DNA from: Psychrobacter aestuarii
Lineage (GTDB): Bacteria > Pseudomonadota > Gammaproteobacteria > Pseudomonadales > Moraxellaceae
Direction: 5' to 3'
Assembly: GCF_904846035.1 (NCBI RefSeq)
Contig: NZ_CAJGYT010000001.1
Span: 1,674,001 to 1,738,000, forward strand
DNA: 64,000 nucleotides
Shown: positions 27,686 to 40,184 of the stretch, in pieces
Layout: the number at the start of each line of letters is the position of its first letter
Numbering within the stretch: the first letter of the stretch is position 1
Translations under genes and position numbers: made by a program
The notes under the pieces: model-generated
What the model saw: only the letters and a program-made list of their open reading frames with translations
The model's database searches: none
What the model was told of the DNA's origin: nothing

Positions 27686-28585
27686 ATGAAGCCGTTATCC
27701 ACCCACATCCACGCTCTGTCGCAAAAGCTACGCGCGCCCATGCGTCGTCTGAGTATCGTGCTGTGCGCCGCCGTACTATGGCAAGCACCCGCCTATGCCG
27801 CAGGCAGTGTCAGCGTCAGTAATCATCCGCTGTTTTTATTGAGCGAAGCCGTCACCAAAGGTACGCCCTCAGCGCATCAAATTTTACACGCAGGCGACGT
27901 CGGTCATCACGGCAGCATCAGTCCCAGCGACAAAAAACGCATTCAAGACAGCACCTTTGTGGTCTGGTTTGGGCATTCGCTCGAAAACAGCCTGTCAGGA
28001 ACGCTTGAGACCGCGCCCAACGCCATCGCGCTATTGGACTTTGACGCGTTTAAACGCCATCCACTGCGCGATATACAGACTCAGCCCATCAGCAACACCG
28101 AAGACCCGCACATCTGGCTTGACCCCGATAATGCCAAAGCCATCACCCGTGCGCTTGCCGCCATTCACACCCATGCCAACCCGCAATACAAAGACATCTA
28201 TCAAGCCAACGTCAAGAGCTTTGCCAAGCGTATGGACGCTGCCGTACAACAAGTACAAACCCGCGCCCCACAGCGCCGCGCGTATTGGGCATACCATGAC
28301 GCTTATCAATACATTGAAAATGCGGCTAATATCCGTCTGGCAGGCAGCCTAAGCCCTGACCATCACCTAGCGCCCAAAGCCAGCCAGTTGCGCTGGCTCA
28401 CCAGCAACCGTCCGCGTCCGCAGATGTGTCTGGTCAATCAAGGCGATACAGCAAAAGGGCTACAAGCCAAACTAAAACCACTACAAACCAGCGTACAGTT
28501 AGAGGACATGAGCGACAGCGATGACTTTGTGACAGGTTGGCTGACGATGGCGCAGCAAATCAACAGCTGTATCGATGGCGTATAG
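27686..28585 (+). CDS. znuA: Zinc ABC transporter substrate-binding protein ZnuA
   Basis: Periplasmic zinc receptor of 299 residues. A basic start and hydrophobic segment ending AYAAGS form the signal peptide (cleavage near residue 39). The metal ligand regions are SNHPLFLL, GDVGHHGS, EDPHIWLDPDNA and YHDAYQYIE. The His-rich loop common in ZnuA is reduced to a few residues. It is transcribed away from zur-znuCB across the Zur box. Confidence 0.92.
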   Translation: MKPLSTHIHALSQKLRAPMRRLSIVLCAAVLWQAPAYAAGSVSVSNHPLFLLSEAVTKGTPSAHQILHAGDVGHHGSISPSDKKRIQDSTFVVWFGHSLENSLSGTLETAPNAIALLDFDAFKRHPLRDIQTQPISNTEDPHIWLDPDNAKAITRALAAIHTHANPQYKDIYQANVKSFAKRMDAAVQQVQTRAPQRRAYWAYHDAYQYIENAANIRLAGSLSPDHHLAPKASQLRWLTSNRPRPQMCLVNQGDTAKGLQAKLKPLQTSVQLEDMSDSDDFVTGWLTMAQQINSCIDGV

Positions 28586-28729
28586 ATAATCACAACCCAT
28601 GCGCCCTGCGTTATTACTCATGACAGCGCAGGGCAGCGGTCACCTATTATAAAAAGAGGGCAGATGGACGCATAATGGCAGCACGGACAGCCAAAAAATG
28701 TTAAATAGTTGACAAACTTAATATTATGC

Positions 28730-28758
28730 TTGCTTAAAAGTGATGCACTCCTTATAAT
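28730..28758 (+). promoter_or_regulatory. Sigma70 promoter upstream of atpI
   Basis: TTGCTT and TATAAT separated by exactly 17 bp, about 119 bp before the atpI start codon. The -10 is a perfect consensus. Confidence 0.6.
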
Positions 28759-28876
28759 AAGTGGCGTTTTAAATGGGTTAAAAGGTAATACTGATATAGT
28801 GGCTTAGCAAAGTCGCGGCGTTGTTTTTGTCATATATAAGCAAACAACACACCGCATCCTATATGAAGGATATCTG

Positions 28877-29275
28877 ATGACCCAACCTGCCAAACGTACA
28901 AAAAAAGACAAAATCGGCAGCGGTTTAAAGCAGCAATCATGGATTCTGCTCGCTATCGTTTTGCTGGCTGCATTGATAGATTATATCTGGTATGATGCCC
29001 ACTGGGTAATTGCCAAAAGTGCCGCCTTAGGTGCTTGTTTAAGCTATCTTAGCCAAGCCATATTCGCAGGTTTTGTTTTTTGGCACACTGGATACCGCGC
29101 TCGCCGACACATTGTACGGCAGATGTACCGCGGTCAAATGGTCAAATGGCTATTGACAGTGTTCGGTTTCGCACTAATTTTTATTACCATACAACCCCTG
29201 TCAGCGCCCGCGCTTTTCATCGGTTTTATGGTAATGCAGATTAGTCACAGTTGGATGTTGTGGCGCATAGGCTAG
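28877..29275 (+). CDS. atpI: ATP synthase assembly protein AtpI
   Basis: The 132-residue membrane protein has four hydrophobic segments, a lysine-rich N-terminus and the loop RQMYRGQMVKWLLTVFGFALIF, typical of AtpI, which helps assemble the c-ring. AAGGAT is the ribosome binding site. In most gammaproteobacteria it abuts atpB; here 704 bp intervene. Confidence 0.88.
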   Translation: MTQPAKRTKKDKIGSGLKQQSWILLAIVLLAALIDYIWYDAHWVIAKSAALGACLSYLSQAIFAGFVFWHTGYRARRHIVRQMYRGQMVKWLLTVFGFALIFITIQPLSAPALFIGFMVMQISHSWMLWRIG

Positions 29276-29621
29276 CAGACCTTATTTTTTAGGTGTGTTA
29301 ATTATTCTGTCATAAGAGTAATGCTTGATGTGTCATCTCGCAGTCCAATTTCTCTACGGCTAATTCATTAAAGTCAATGCATGTTTGCTTTGCATCCAAG
29401 CACGTTGTTTGAGTGGATGATAAAAGCAGCAGTACGCACAATGTAATAGGGTTTATACACATATATGCCTGTAGGTATATGTCGCCAAGAAGGGCGCAAA
29501 GTACCTACCGCATTGACGTGCGTGTTAAAAACCCTACTGGCAGTATAGATAAAGCAGATAATTGACTTTACACGAATACAACGCTGCATTAAGATAGGCA
29601 ACAAATTTTTCTGCTTATGTG

Positions 29622-29633
29622 CGCCAATTGGCG
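29622..29633. promoter_or_regulatory. 12-bp perfect palindrome
   Basis: CGCCAATTGGCG lies 7 bp upstream of a -35 element. It could be an operator. No known factor site is recognised. Confidence 0.4.
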
Positions 29634-29639
29634 TTATCG

Positions 29640-29668
29640 TTGCGACAGTTTATAAGTCACAAGATAAT
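29640..29668 (+). promoter_or_regulatory. Predicted sigma70 promoter in the atpI-atpB gap
   Basis: TTGCGA and GATAAT are separated by 17 bp. Transcription would begin near 29675, only about 35 bases before the terminator hairpin. Confidence 0.45.
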
Positions 29669-29674
29669 ATAAGC

Positions 29675-29743
29675 AAACACTAACATAATGACTTTTTGTG
29701 TCTGTACCAAGGGCTGGTAGATGATATCCTTAAGCCCTTTTTT
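29675..29743 (+). ncRNA. Candidate small RNA, about 70 nt
   Basis: This is the span between the predicted promoter at 29640-29668 and the terminator at 29709-29743. No start codon with a ribosome binding site is inside. It may instead be the tail of a longer transcript from atpI. It is not recognised as any known RNA family. Confidence 0.25.
29709..29743 (+). terminator. Terminator in the atpI-atpB gap
   Basis: AAGGGCT (29709-29715) pairs with AGCCCTT (29733-29739) over a 17-base loop and is followed by a T run. It would separate atpI transcription from the main atp operon. Confidence 0.6.
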
Positions 29744-29761
29744 GATAACTAAAATTTATGC

Positions 29762-29789
29762 TTGGTTATCAGGTTGAGCGACACATAAT
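29762..29789 (+). promoter_or_regulatory. Possible promoter for atpB-C
   Basis: TTGGTT and CATAAT spaced 16 bp, about 190 bp before atpB. It is a weak match, but a promoter is needed downstream of the terminator at 29743. Confidence 0.35.
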
Positions 29790-29967
29790 AAGTTTCATAG
29801 GTTGGATGTTGTTGGTTACATGGTAGCTTTAACTGAAATAAAGCACTCGATAACAGGGTAGGGGAGCGTCAATCGCTTGCCTCCACGTATCGACCACTTT
29901 AATTCGTTAATCTACTCATCAGATGACAACCTTTTTTTTGGTAGTTGATTAAATCGTTGATTAATAA

Positions 29968-30849
<882 letters not shown>

Positions 30850-30864
30850 TTAGACATTCAATAG

Positions 30865-31131
<267 letters not shown>

Positions 31132-31228
31132 TCTGAAGGCTCAGTTGTATATGGTTGACTGTATCTATAGTCGATGAATATAAATATGGTCAATAACACT
31201 GATGTTTCATTAACAAAGAGGTGATCAC

Positions 31229-31699
31229 GTGAATATCAATTCTACCCTCATCGGTCAAGCCATTGCTTTTGCAATATTTGTGGTTTTTTGCATGAAATTC
31301 GTGTGGCCACCACTTATCGGCGCAATTAATGAGCGTCAGCGTAAAATCGCTGACGGCTTGAATGCAGCGGAAAAAGCAAAAGCAGATTTGGCGACCGCGG
31401 AGCAAGATGCCCAGCAGGAGCTTGAGCTCGCTAAGACCAAAGCTGCGGCATTGATTGAGCAGGCAAATAAAAGTGCCAATCAATTAGTTGAAGACGCTAA
31501 AGCGCAAGCCCAAGCTGAAGGTGAGCGTATCCGTCAACAAGCACAAGCGTCTATCGATCAAGAGATCAACCAAGCACGTGAGTCACTGCGTGCCCAAGTC
31601 GCTGAGCTGTCTGTTCTTGGTGCTGAAAAGATTTTGCAAGAAGAAGTCGATATGCAAAAACACGCCAGCATGTTAGACCAACTGGCGGCGAAGCTGTAA
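31229..31699 (+). CDS. atpF: ATP synthase F0 subunit b
   Basis: The 156-residue peripheral stalk has one N-terminal membrane helix ([19 protein letters not shown]) followed by a long charged Ala/Glu/Gln-rich coiled coil. It starts with GTG at 31229; AGAGG lies 8 bases upstream and no ATG is close by in frame. Confidence 0.95.
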   Translation: MNINSTLIGQAIAFAIFVVFCMKFVWPPLIGAINERQRKIADGLNAAEKAKADLATAEQDAQQELELAKTKAAALIEQANKSANQLVEDAKAQAQAEGERIRQQAQASIDQEINQARESLRAQVAELSVLGAEKILQEEVDMQKHASMLDQLAAKL

Positions 31700-31712
31700 T
31701 TGTGAGGATATA

Positions 31713-32333
31713 ATGGCTGACTTATCAACCTTAGCAAGACCCTACGCTAAAGCCGCGTTTGACTATGCCAATGAACACGGGGTGGTCAATGAATGGGAAG
31801 ATTTTCTATTTGTTGCCAGTACGATTGTCAACGACAAATCGTTCCACAGTTGGCTAGACAATCCAGCCGTTTCTGCTGAGCAAAAGTCAGCCGCTTTGGT
31901 CGATCTTTATGATACACAAGTTGCTAGTGACAATGATTCTGCGTTTAAAGAGTTGTTGGCATCAGCAAAAGGGCATCGTGATACCACGACAAGCTATCCT
32001 AAAGTATCAACAGCGCTTAGCAACTTCGTAAAACAGTTGTCAGAACAAGAGCGTCTGACGCTGCTGCCTGAAGTTTATGAGCATTATCGCCGTCATAAAG
32101 CCTTGGGCTTAAAGCAGCTTGACGCTTACGTGACTTCTGCCCATCCATTGACCGACGAGCAGCGCGAGCTTATCAAAACGCGTCTTGCCACCTCGCTTAA
32201 TGCCAGTGTGGTTATTCATGAGTCGGTTGATCCAACCTTATTGGCAGGCGCTAAGATTAAAATCGGTGACAAAGTTATTGATGATTCTATGCGTGGCAAG
32301 CTACAACAGTTAAAAACACAGCTAACTGCTTAA
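31713..32333 (+). CDS. atpH: ATP synthase F1 subunit delta
   Basis: At 206 residues it is somewhat longer than the usual 175-180. It joins the peripheral stalk to F1. It starts [16 protein letters not shown] and ends with the family block [25 protein letters not shown]. It sits 13 bp after atpF. Confidence 0.95.
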   Translation: MADLSTLARPYAKAAFDYANEHGVVNEWEDFLFVASTIVNDKSFHSWLDNPAVSAEQKSAALVDLYDTQVASDNDSAFKELLASAKGHRDTTTSYPKVSTALSNFVKQLSEQERLTLLPEVYEHYRRHKALGLKQLDAYVTSAHPLTDEQRELIKTRLATSLNASVVIHESVDPTLLAGAKIKIGDKVIDDSMRGKLQQLKTQLTA

Positions 32334-32415
32334 TGCCAACAGCGCAGATGGCTGCGCAATCCTAAGAGCATTTGAGTCAGTGGGCGGGTTATCATAAATT
32401 AAAGGAAACAAGGCA

Positions 32416-33960
32416 ATGCAACAATTGAATCCAGCGGAAATCAGTAATCTGATTAAGCAGCGTATTCAAGACCTTGATGCGGGTGCAACTGCAAAGAATG
32501 AAGGCACGATTGTCAAAGTATCTGACGGTATCGTGCAGATTCATGGTCTTGAAGATGCCATGTACGGTGAAATGATTGAGTTTGAAGGCGACATCTACGG
32601 TATGGCGCTAAACTTAGAGCGTGATTCTGTCGGCGCGGTCGTACTTGGTGATTATCTAGAGCTACAAGAAGGTCAAAAAGCCTATTGTACTGGTCGTATT
32701 CTTGAAGTACCGGTAGGACCTGAGCTACTAGGTCGTGTTGTTGATGCTTTGGGTAATCCTATCGATGGCAAAGGCCCTGTCAATGCCAAGCTGACCGACA
32801 AAGTCGAAAAAATCGCACCAGGCGTTATTGATCGTCAATCAGTAGACCAGCCAGTAATGACTGGTTATAAAGCGGTTGATACCATGATTCCTATTGGTCG
32901 TGGTCAGCGTGAGCTTATCATTGGTGACCGTCAGACGGGTAAAACCGCACTTGCGATCGATGCGATTATTGCGCAGAAAGACTCTGGCATTAAGTGTGTG
33001 TACGTGGCCGTTGGTCAAAAACGTTCAACCATCGCCAACGTCGTACGTAAGCTTGAGCAAACAGGTGCCCTAGAGTACACCACTGTGGTTGTTGCATCAG
33101 CCTCAGAGCCAGCGGCACTACAGTACCTAGCGCCATACTCTGGCTGTACTATGGGTGAGTACTTCCGTGACCGTGGTGAAGACGCGCTAATCGTATTTGA
33201 TGATCTATCAAAACAAGCGGTTGCTTATCGTCAGATTTCACTGCTGCTACGTCGTCCGCCAGGTCGTGAAGCCTATCCTGGTGACGTATTCTACTTACAT
33301 TCACGTCTGCTTGAGCGTGCATCACGCGTCAACGCTGACTATGTAGAAAAGTTCACAAACGGTGAAGTCACTGGTAAAACCGGTTCACTAACCGCACTAC
33401 CGATCATTGAGACTCAAGCGGGTGACGTTTCTGCGTTCGTACCGACCAACGTGATTTCAATTACCGATGGTCAGATCTTCTTAGAATCAAGCCTATTTAA
33501 CTCAGGTATCCGTCCTGCAGTGAATGCGGGTATCTCAGTATCTCGCGTCGGTGGTTCAGCACAGACCAAGATCATTAAAAAGCTATCAGGTGGTATCCGT
33601 ACTGCACTGGCTCAGTACCGTGAACTTGCTGCGTTCGCGCAGTTTGCCTCGGATCTTGATGACGCCACGCGTGCTCAGCTTGACCATGGTGAGCGTGTGA
33701 CCGAGCTTATGAAGCAGAAGCAGTATCGTCCAATGTCGATCTCTGAGCAAGCGGCCGTTATCTATGCATCGAACGAAGGTTTCCTATCAGACGTGCCTGT
33801 TGAAAAAATCGGCTCATTTGAAGAAGCGTACCTACGTTACATGCATGACGAGCAAAGCGAGCTGATGAAAGAGATTGATGACACCGCCAATTACAATGAT
33901 GATATTGCCGGTCGTTTGAAGTCAGCAGTGCAGACGTTTAAACAAAACCACAGTTATTAA
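32416..33960 (+). CDS. atpA: ATP synthase F1 subunit alpha
   Basis: Non-catalytic nucleotide-binding subunit, 514 residues. P-loop [13 protein letters not shown]; signature [17 protein letters not shown]; catalytic-site arginine in the SVSRVGG segment. AAAGGAAA precedes the ATG. It is followed by a 144-bp gap with a large inverted repeat before atpG. Confidence 0.98.
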   Translation: MQQLNPAEISNLIKQRIQDLDAGATAKNEGTIVKVSDGIVQIHGLEDAMYGEMIEFEGDIYGMALNLERDSVGAVVLGDYLELQEGQKAYCTGRILEVPVGPELLGRVVDALGNPIDGKGPVNAKLTDKVEKIAPGVIDRQSVDQPVMTGYKAVDTMIPIGRGQRELIIGDRQTGKTALAIDAIIAQKDSGIKCVYVAVGQKRSTIANVVRKLEQTGALEYTTVVVASASEPAALQYLAPYSGCTMGEYFRDRGEDALIVFDDLSKQAVAYRQISLLLRRPPGREAYPGDVFYLHSRLLERASRVNADYVEKFTNGEVTGKTGSLTALPIIETQAGDVSAFVPTNVISITDGQIFLESSLFNSGIRPAVNAGISVSRVGGSAQTKIIKKLSGGIRTALAQYRELAAFAQFASDLDDATRAQLDHGERVTELMKQKQYRPMSISEQAAVIYASNEGFLSDVPVEKIGSFEEAYLRYMHDEQSELMKEIDDTANYNDDIAGRLKSAVQTFKQNHSY

Positions 33961-33972
33961 TTTAACGGGTTT

Positions 33973-34027
33973 GTTGATACAAGGCTTACACGCGTTATGA
34001 GTCATAAGCGTGTAAGCTGTTATCAAC
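33973..34027. repeat. 55-bp near-perfect inverted repeat between atpA and atpG
   Basis: Three nested stems share one axis: GTTGATA with TATCAAC (33973-33979/34021-34027), GCTTACACGC with GCGTGTAAGC (33984-33993/34008-34017) and TTATGA with TCATAA (33995-34000/34002-34007). Only a few bases are unpaired. No T run follows, so it is not a classic terminator. It could be an RNA-stability hairpin, an mRNA processing site or a REP-like intergenic element. Confidence 0.85.
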
Positions 34028-34104
34028 GGCATGTGACTGCGTAGTGCTGCAAGTCCTTGTTGCATTCGCCAATGCTTTTTTAACCCTCTTATATTGGAAT
34101 CATT

Positions 34105-34986
34105 ATGGCAAGCTTAAAAGAAATACGTGCCAAAGTCACCAGTATTAAAAGCACCCAGAAGATTACTCGTGCCATGCAGATGGTTGCAGCGAGTAAGATG
34201 CGCCGTGCCCAAGAGCGCATGGAAGTGGGTCGCCCGTATGCTGATAGTATGCGCCGGGTTATCTCACATTTGGTGCATGCGTCATCAGACTACAAGCATC
34301 CGTACATGGTATCGCGCCCTGTCAACAAAGTGGGCTACATTGTTATCACCTCTGACCGCGGTTTGGCGGGTGGTTTGAATATCAACCTATTCAAAGCCCT
34401 GACCAAAAGTATCCAAGAGTACCAATCACAATCGGTACAGGCTGAGTTTGCAGTCGTGGGTGCCAAAGGCGTCAGCTTTTTCAAAAACTTTGGTGGTAAA
34501 GTAACCTCAGCGATCACCGATTACGGTGACAACCCAACGTTTGAACAGCTCAACGCGCCAGTACAAGCAATGCTTGATGACTACAATCAAGGCAAATTAG
34601 ATCGCATCTATGTGGTTTATAACCAGTTTGTCAACGCCATGACACAAAAGCCTAGAATCAATCAATTGGTACCGCTACCAGAGAACGCCTTTGGTGATGA
34701 AGAAAGTGGTATCCAAACTGAGCTGAGCTGGGACTATATCTACGAGCCGGACATCAAAACATTGATTGATGGGCTGCTCGGACGTTATATCGAGTCTATC
34801 GTTTATCAAGCGGTTATGGAAAATATTGCCTCTGAACAGTCATCGCGTATGGTTGCTATGAAAGCAGCGACAGACAACGCGGGCAATTTAATTAACGATT
34901 TACAGTTGGTTTATAACAAGCTGCGTCAAGCGGCGATTACTCGAGAAATCTCGGAAATCGTTGGCGGTGCTGCTGCTGTTTCATAA
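34105..34986 (+). CDS. atpG: ATP synthase F1 subunit gamma
   Basis: The central rotor shaft, 293 residues. The N-terminal helix starts [20 protein letters not shown], and the C-terminal helix includes [16 protein letters not shown]. Both match the family. Confidence 0.97.
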   Translation: MASLKEIRAKVTSIKSTQKITRAMQMVAASKMRRAQERMEVGRPYADSMRRVISHLVHASSDYKHPYMVSRPVNKVGYIVITSDRGLAGGLNINLFKALTKSIQEYQSQSVQAEFAVVGAKGVSFFKNFGGKVTSAITDYGDNPTFEQLNAPVQAMLDDYNQGKLDRIYVVYNQFVNAMTQKPRINQLVPLPENAFGDEESGIQTELSWDYIYEPDIKTLIDGLLGRYIESIVYQAVMENIASEQSSRMVAMKAATDNAGNLINDLQLVYNKLRQAAITREISEIVGGAAAVS

Positions 34987-35006
34987 TTGACTACACCTAT
35001 ATATAG

Positions 35007-36461
<1,455 letters not shown>

Positions 36462-36539
36462 GCCGCTAACGACCGATAAGCGCCGATTCTGTGCGCTTAT
36501 CGTATCCTGCATGGCAATTTTTAAAGTGAGGAGAGAGGG

Positions 36540-36956
36540 ATGGCAACGTTTCAATGTCGCGTCGTAAGTGCCCGCGAAGAGCTATACTCAGGTGACGTCA
36601 GTATGTTAATCGCTACGGGTAGCGAGGGCGAGGTTGGTGTGCTATCAGGACACACCCCGCTTATCACATTGCTAAAGCCAGGTGCGATGCGCGTACAAAC
36701 CCCAGACGGTCAAGAAGAAGTTATCTACGTGTCTGGTGGTGTACTTGAAGTACAGCCAAACATGGTCACCGTACTGGCAGACACTGCAGTACGTGCGCAT
36801 AACTTGGATGAGAGCAAAATCATTCAAGCGCGTAAAAACGCTGAACAAGCTTTGGTCAACCAAAGTGACACCGTACAGGTGAATGCTGCTTTGGCATCAT
36901 TGGCCGAGTCGGTAGGTCAGCTACAGACCATTCGCAAATACAAAAACCGCGCTTAA
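36540..36956 (+). CDS. atpC: ATP synthase F1 subunit epsilon
   Basis: The 138-residue regulatory subunit has the N-terminal beta sandwich (EGEVGVLSGHTPLITLLKPG, VSGGVLEVQPNMVTVLAD) and the C-terminal inhibitory helical hairpin. It is the last gene of the operon, with a terminator 25 bp on. Confidence 0.96.
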   Translation: MATFQCRVVSAREELYSGDVSMLIATGSEGEVGVLSGHTPLITLLKPGAMRVQTPDGQEEVIYVSGGVLEVQPNMVTVLADTAVRAHNLDESKIIQARKNAEQALVNQSDTVQVNAALASLAESVGQLQTIRKYKNRA

Positions 36957-37346
36957 TCGCCCGTATTTGTCGATATATTTAAAAACAGTCCTTTTAGGGG
37001 CTGTTTTTTTTATGTCTGACGCTCATATCTGCGCGCCGCGCGAAAGCTACTGGCAGTATTGATGATATTTGGTTATATTAGTAACAATCGCCTACTGGCA
37101 AGTGACCTACAGTATTATTATGAAGCGCAGCGGATGTGCTTGCGATAGGCTAAGGGTTACCAGTGAGGGCACCACCACAGTGCGATGGGCGTAGTTTATA
37201 GGTTTTGTTACTGGCCATCACCGACAGTATGGGTTATTGAGGTTTGATAGTATACTGTGCTGTTGATGCCCAATGGCAGTAACTGCAACACTTTAAGTGC
37301 TGATGATTGCCCCGCGCTTATTTTTTACAATTTAGAGGACATAACA
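36957..37346. other. 390-bp region between atpC and the response regulator
   Basis: It starts with the atp terminator. The rest (37012-37346) should hold the response-regulator promoter; TATACT at about 37252 is a possible -10 without a clear -35. I see no gene in it. Confidence 0.4.
36981..37011 (+). terminator. Terminator of the atp operon
   Basis: ACAGTCC pairs with GGGCTGT (one G-U) around TTTTAG and is followed by eight T, 25-55 bp after atpC. Confidence 0.9.
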
Positions 37347-38063
37347 ATGACAATGACTGAAGAAGACAACACCCCCCGAATTTTGATTGTCGAAGATGAT
37401 GAGCGCCTTGCGATGCTGACTCAAGATTATTTGGTCAAAAACGGCTTGGAAGTGGCTATCGAAACCGATGGTAACCGTGCGATTCGTCGTATTGTTAACG
37501 AGCAGCCAGACATGGTGGTGCTTGATGTGATGTTGCCAGGTAGCGATGGCTTGACGGTCTGCCGTGAAGTGCGCCCGCATTACCAAAATCCAATTTTGAT
37601 GCTGACAGCCCGTACCGAAGATATGGATCAGGTTTTGGGTCTTGAGATGGGTGCAGACGACTATGTGGCAAAGCCTGCTCAGCCACGCGTTTTACTTGCG
37701 CGTATCCGTGCCTTGCTACGTCGCTCTGAAAACGCGCCTTCAGAAGATGTGCCACAGCGTCTTGAGTTCGGTGAGTTGGTCATTGACAATGGTGGTCGCT
37801 CAGTGACATTGGCAGATGAGTTGGTTGACTTTACCAGCGCTGAGTATGATTTGCTATGGTTATTGGCTTCAAATGCAGGTCGTATCCTATCGCGCGAAGA
37901 CATCTTTGAGCGTCTGCGTGGTATTGAGTATGATGGTCAAGACCGCTCTATTGACGTGCGTATCTCGCGTATTCGTCCAAAAATTGGTGATGATCCAGAA
38001 AATCCAAAACGTATCAAGACCGTACGCAGTAAAGGCTACTTGTTCGTAAAAGAAGGCAATTAA
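37347..38063 (+). CDS. OmpR/RstA-type response regulator
   Basis: The 238-residue transcription factor has an N-terminal receiver with the acidic pair EDDER, the phosphoacceptor Asp in VVLDVMLPGSDGL, Thr in MLTART and Lys in YVAKP. The C-terminal winged helix ends RSIDVRISRIRPKIG...IKTVRSKGYLF. It resembles RstA of the PhoP-linked RstAB system. ATG 37347 has GAGGA 7 bases upstream, so the 30 open codons before it are not used. The cognate kinase is likely the gene at 38408, behind a terminator. Confidence 0.9.
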   Translation: MTMTEEDNTPRILIVEDDERLAMLTQDYLVKNGLEVAIETDGNRAIRRIVNEQPDMVVLDVMLPGSDGLTVCREVRPHYQNPILMLTARTEDMDQVLGLEMGADDYVAKPAQPRVLLARIRALLRRSENAPSEDVPQRLEFGELVIDNGGRSVTLADELVDFTSAEYDLLWLLASNAGRILSREDIFERLRGIEYDGQDRSIDVRISRIRPKIGDDPENPKRIKTVRSKGYLFVKEGN

Positions 38064-38137
38064 TTGCCATTCCTAGCGTCGCTATCCGCACCTGTATGTG
38101 CCAACGCTTAGCGGACGATGACTGAATAGAGCCACTC

Positions 38138-38166
38138 AAAAAAGCCAGCGCGATGCTGGTTTTTTT
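38138..38166 (+). terminator. Terminator after the response regulator
   Basis: CCAGC (38145-38149) pairs with GCTGG (38155-38159), flanked by an A run and seven T. Confidence 0.75.
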
Positions 38167-38348
38167 GCGATTGGAACCAAAAATTTTCAACTTATGCCAA
38201 TCATTATGTGGTTTAATTAGGGCTGATAAGTGCCCCTCCGTTAGGGTGGGTGGCTGTCTTTGCATCCAAACCGCGCGATAAAAAGCCATGCGCTGCGTGC
38301 GTTTTGGTAAGTGATGCGGCACGCGAGACCATGGGACGGTTATCATCA

Positions 38349-38366
38349 CGATAGACTGGTCTATCG
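38349..38366. promoter_or_regulatory. 18-bp perfect dyad upstream of the sensor kinase
   Basis: CGATAGAC-TG-GTCTATCG, fully symmetric, ends 41 bp before the kinase start codon. The two-base centre makes a protein-binding site more likely than an RNA hairpin. The cognate factor is unknown; OmpR-type regulators normally use direct repeats. Confidence 0.5.
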
Positions 38367-38407
38367 GGGTGTCTCTTTAGGGTTTAATAGGTTGGTAACA
38401 GCAAGAT

Positions 38408-40105
38408 ATGTCATTAGTCTCATCTTTAAAACACAGTATATTTATTCGAATTTATGGCGGGCTATTGATTGTCTGCTTGTGCGTGGCATTGTTTGCACAG
38501 CTGCTCATGGATACCATTAACAAAGAGCGCGTGCAGTCGTACCGCGAGAGTATGGCGACAGGGGCGTTTTATTTGGTCGCTGAAGGCATATCGCATCAAA
38601 AAAGTGACATTCAGCGTGAGTATTGGCTCTCTGATGCCAGCAGCTTGTTCGGCTCGACCTTTCGTATTGTGCCCACCGAAGAGGTGGAATTTAGCTCAAG
38701 CGATTTGCGCCGTTTAAACAATGGCGAAGCGGTGGTGCGTTACGTCAATCAGCCCACCTATGCCGATGTGTACTACCTGCTGCCTGAGGGCAACAACGTG
38801 TTGACCGTGCGTATCTCACAGGTCAACGAGCAGCAAGTACGCGCCATGGCGGTGTTCTTATTGGATGATTTGTCGTACTACAACACGCTGTCTGAAAAGC
38901 GAGAGCGCTTGGCTGACTTAGAGGACAAGTTCTCGTTTCCGCTGTCTTTGCAGGCGGTCAGCAATTTAAGCTTAGACAGTGACCAGTTGGCGCGTCTGCG
39001 CCGTGATGAAGTGGTGATTTTGTTTCAAGACACCAGCTCCAGCCAAAGCAACTCATCAATCAAAGTGATTGTGCCTTCTGAAATTAATGACATGGCCGTA
39101 TTGATGGGTCCTGTACCGCTTTTCAATTGGTTTCCACTGAATCTGATTGTCAGTATGGTGCTGATCAGTATGTTCCTCATCAGTCTTGGGGTCTATGCGC
39201 TGATTTTCCCACTAGAGCGTAAATTGCAGCTGATTCAAGTGGGCGTCAATGAGGTCAGTAAAGGCAACTTGGACGTACAGGTGCAGGTGATTGGTCAAGA
39301 TGAAATCGCGCGTCTGTCAGCGACCTTCAATGCCATGACTGAGCACATCAAGCGCCTCATTGAGTCGCAGCGTGAGCTGACCCGTGCGGTATCGCATGAG
39401 CTGCGCACCCCTGTGGCGCGTATTCGCTTTGCCGTGGACATGCTCGCTGATACCGATGATGAAGACTCGCGGCAGATGCAGCGTGACTATATCGATGAAG
39501 ATATCGAGTCGCTAAATGGTCTGATTGATGAGATTTTGACGTATGCTAAGCTTGAAGAAGGTTCGCCGAAGCTGGACTTAGAGTCGGTCAATCTTAAAGA
39601 GCTGATTGAGCAGATTGAACGTGAGACCAATGCGCTTGGTAAACCGATCAGAATCGTGGCAAAAACGCCTGCCTCTAAAGTCACCGCCATTGCCGACAGA
39701 CGTTACTTGCACCGCGTTATCCAAAACTTGGCAGGCAATGCGCTGCGTTATGCGGACAGTACCATCATTATCAGTGGTGGCGTGCGTAAAGGCAATGCGT
39801 GGGTCAGCGTCGAAGATGACGGTCATGGTATCCCTGAAGCGGATCGCGAAAAAGTCTTTATCCCGTTCTCGCGCCTTGATGACAGTCGTACCCGCGCCTC
39901 GGGCGGCTACGGTTTGGGGCTATCTATCGTCTCCCGTATTGCCTTTTGGTTTAATGGCGGTATGAAAGTCGATGAGAGTCCTGATTTGGGTGGCGCGCGT
40001 TTTGTGATGACGTGGCCTGTCAAACCGCTCACCCAAGCCATTGCTGCTGATGAGTTGACTCAAGAAAAGAGCGACCGCACTTTAGAGAATGGTCAGTTTT
40101 CATAA
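38408..40105 (+). CDS. RstB-like sensor histidine kinase
   Basis: The 565-residue inner-membrane kinase has a first membrane helix at about residues 10-32, a periplasmic sensor domain to about 235, a second helix (NLIVSMVLISMFLISLGVYALIF), a HAMP domain, and the catalytic core with the phosphorylated His in AVSHELRTPVARIRF. N box NLAGNALRYA, G1 DDGHGIP, G2 GGYGLGLSI. All ATP-site motifs are intact. It follows the RstA-like regulator on the same strand and is the probable partner; the signal is unknown. Confidence 0.9.
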   Translation: MSLVSSLKHSIFIRIYGGLLIVCLCVALFAQLLMDTINKERVQSYRESMATGAFYLVAEGISHQKSDIQREYWLSDASSLFGSTFRIVPTEEVEFSSSDLRRLNNGEAVVRYVNQPTYADVYYLLPEGNNVLTVRISQVNEQQVRAMAVFLLDDLSYYNTLSEKRERLADLEDKFSFPLSLQAVSNLSLDSDQLARLRRDEVVILFQDTSSSQSNSSIKVIVPSEINDMAVLMGPVPLFNWFPLNLIVSMVLISMFLISLGVYALIFPLERKLQLIQVGVNEVSKGNLDVQVQVIGQDEIARLSATFNAMTEHIKRLIESQRELTRAVSHELRTPVARIRFAVDMLADTDDEDSRQMQRDYIDEDIESLNGLIDEILTYAKLEEGSPKLDLESVNLKELIEQIERETNALGKPIRIVAKTPASKVTAIADRRYLHRVIQNLAGNALRYADSTIIISGGVRKGNAWVSVEDDGHGIPEADREKVFIPFSRLDDSRTRASGGYGLGLSIVSRIAFWFNGGMKVDESPDLGGARFVMTWPVKPLTQAIAADELTQEKSDRTLENGQFS

Positions 40106-40184
40106 GCTCAATAAAATACAGCGCAGTTACAAAGACGTTATCGCGCAAAAACAGACGATTGCTTGATGAATAAAGGAGACCCCA

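Larger units (their letters stand above)
38064..38407. other. 344-bp region between response regulator and kinase genes
   Basis: It contains a terminator at 38138-38166 and an 18-bp dyad at 38349-38366, so the kinase gene probably has its own promoter. I see no coding content. Confidence 0.5.

Noticed and set aside
29374-29604. 76-codon minus-strand open frame in the atpI-atpB gap
   Set aside because: No ribosome binding site, no recognisable composition or motif, and it overlaps no conserved context; treated as chance.
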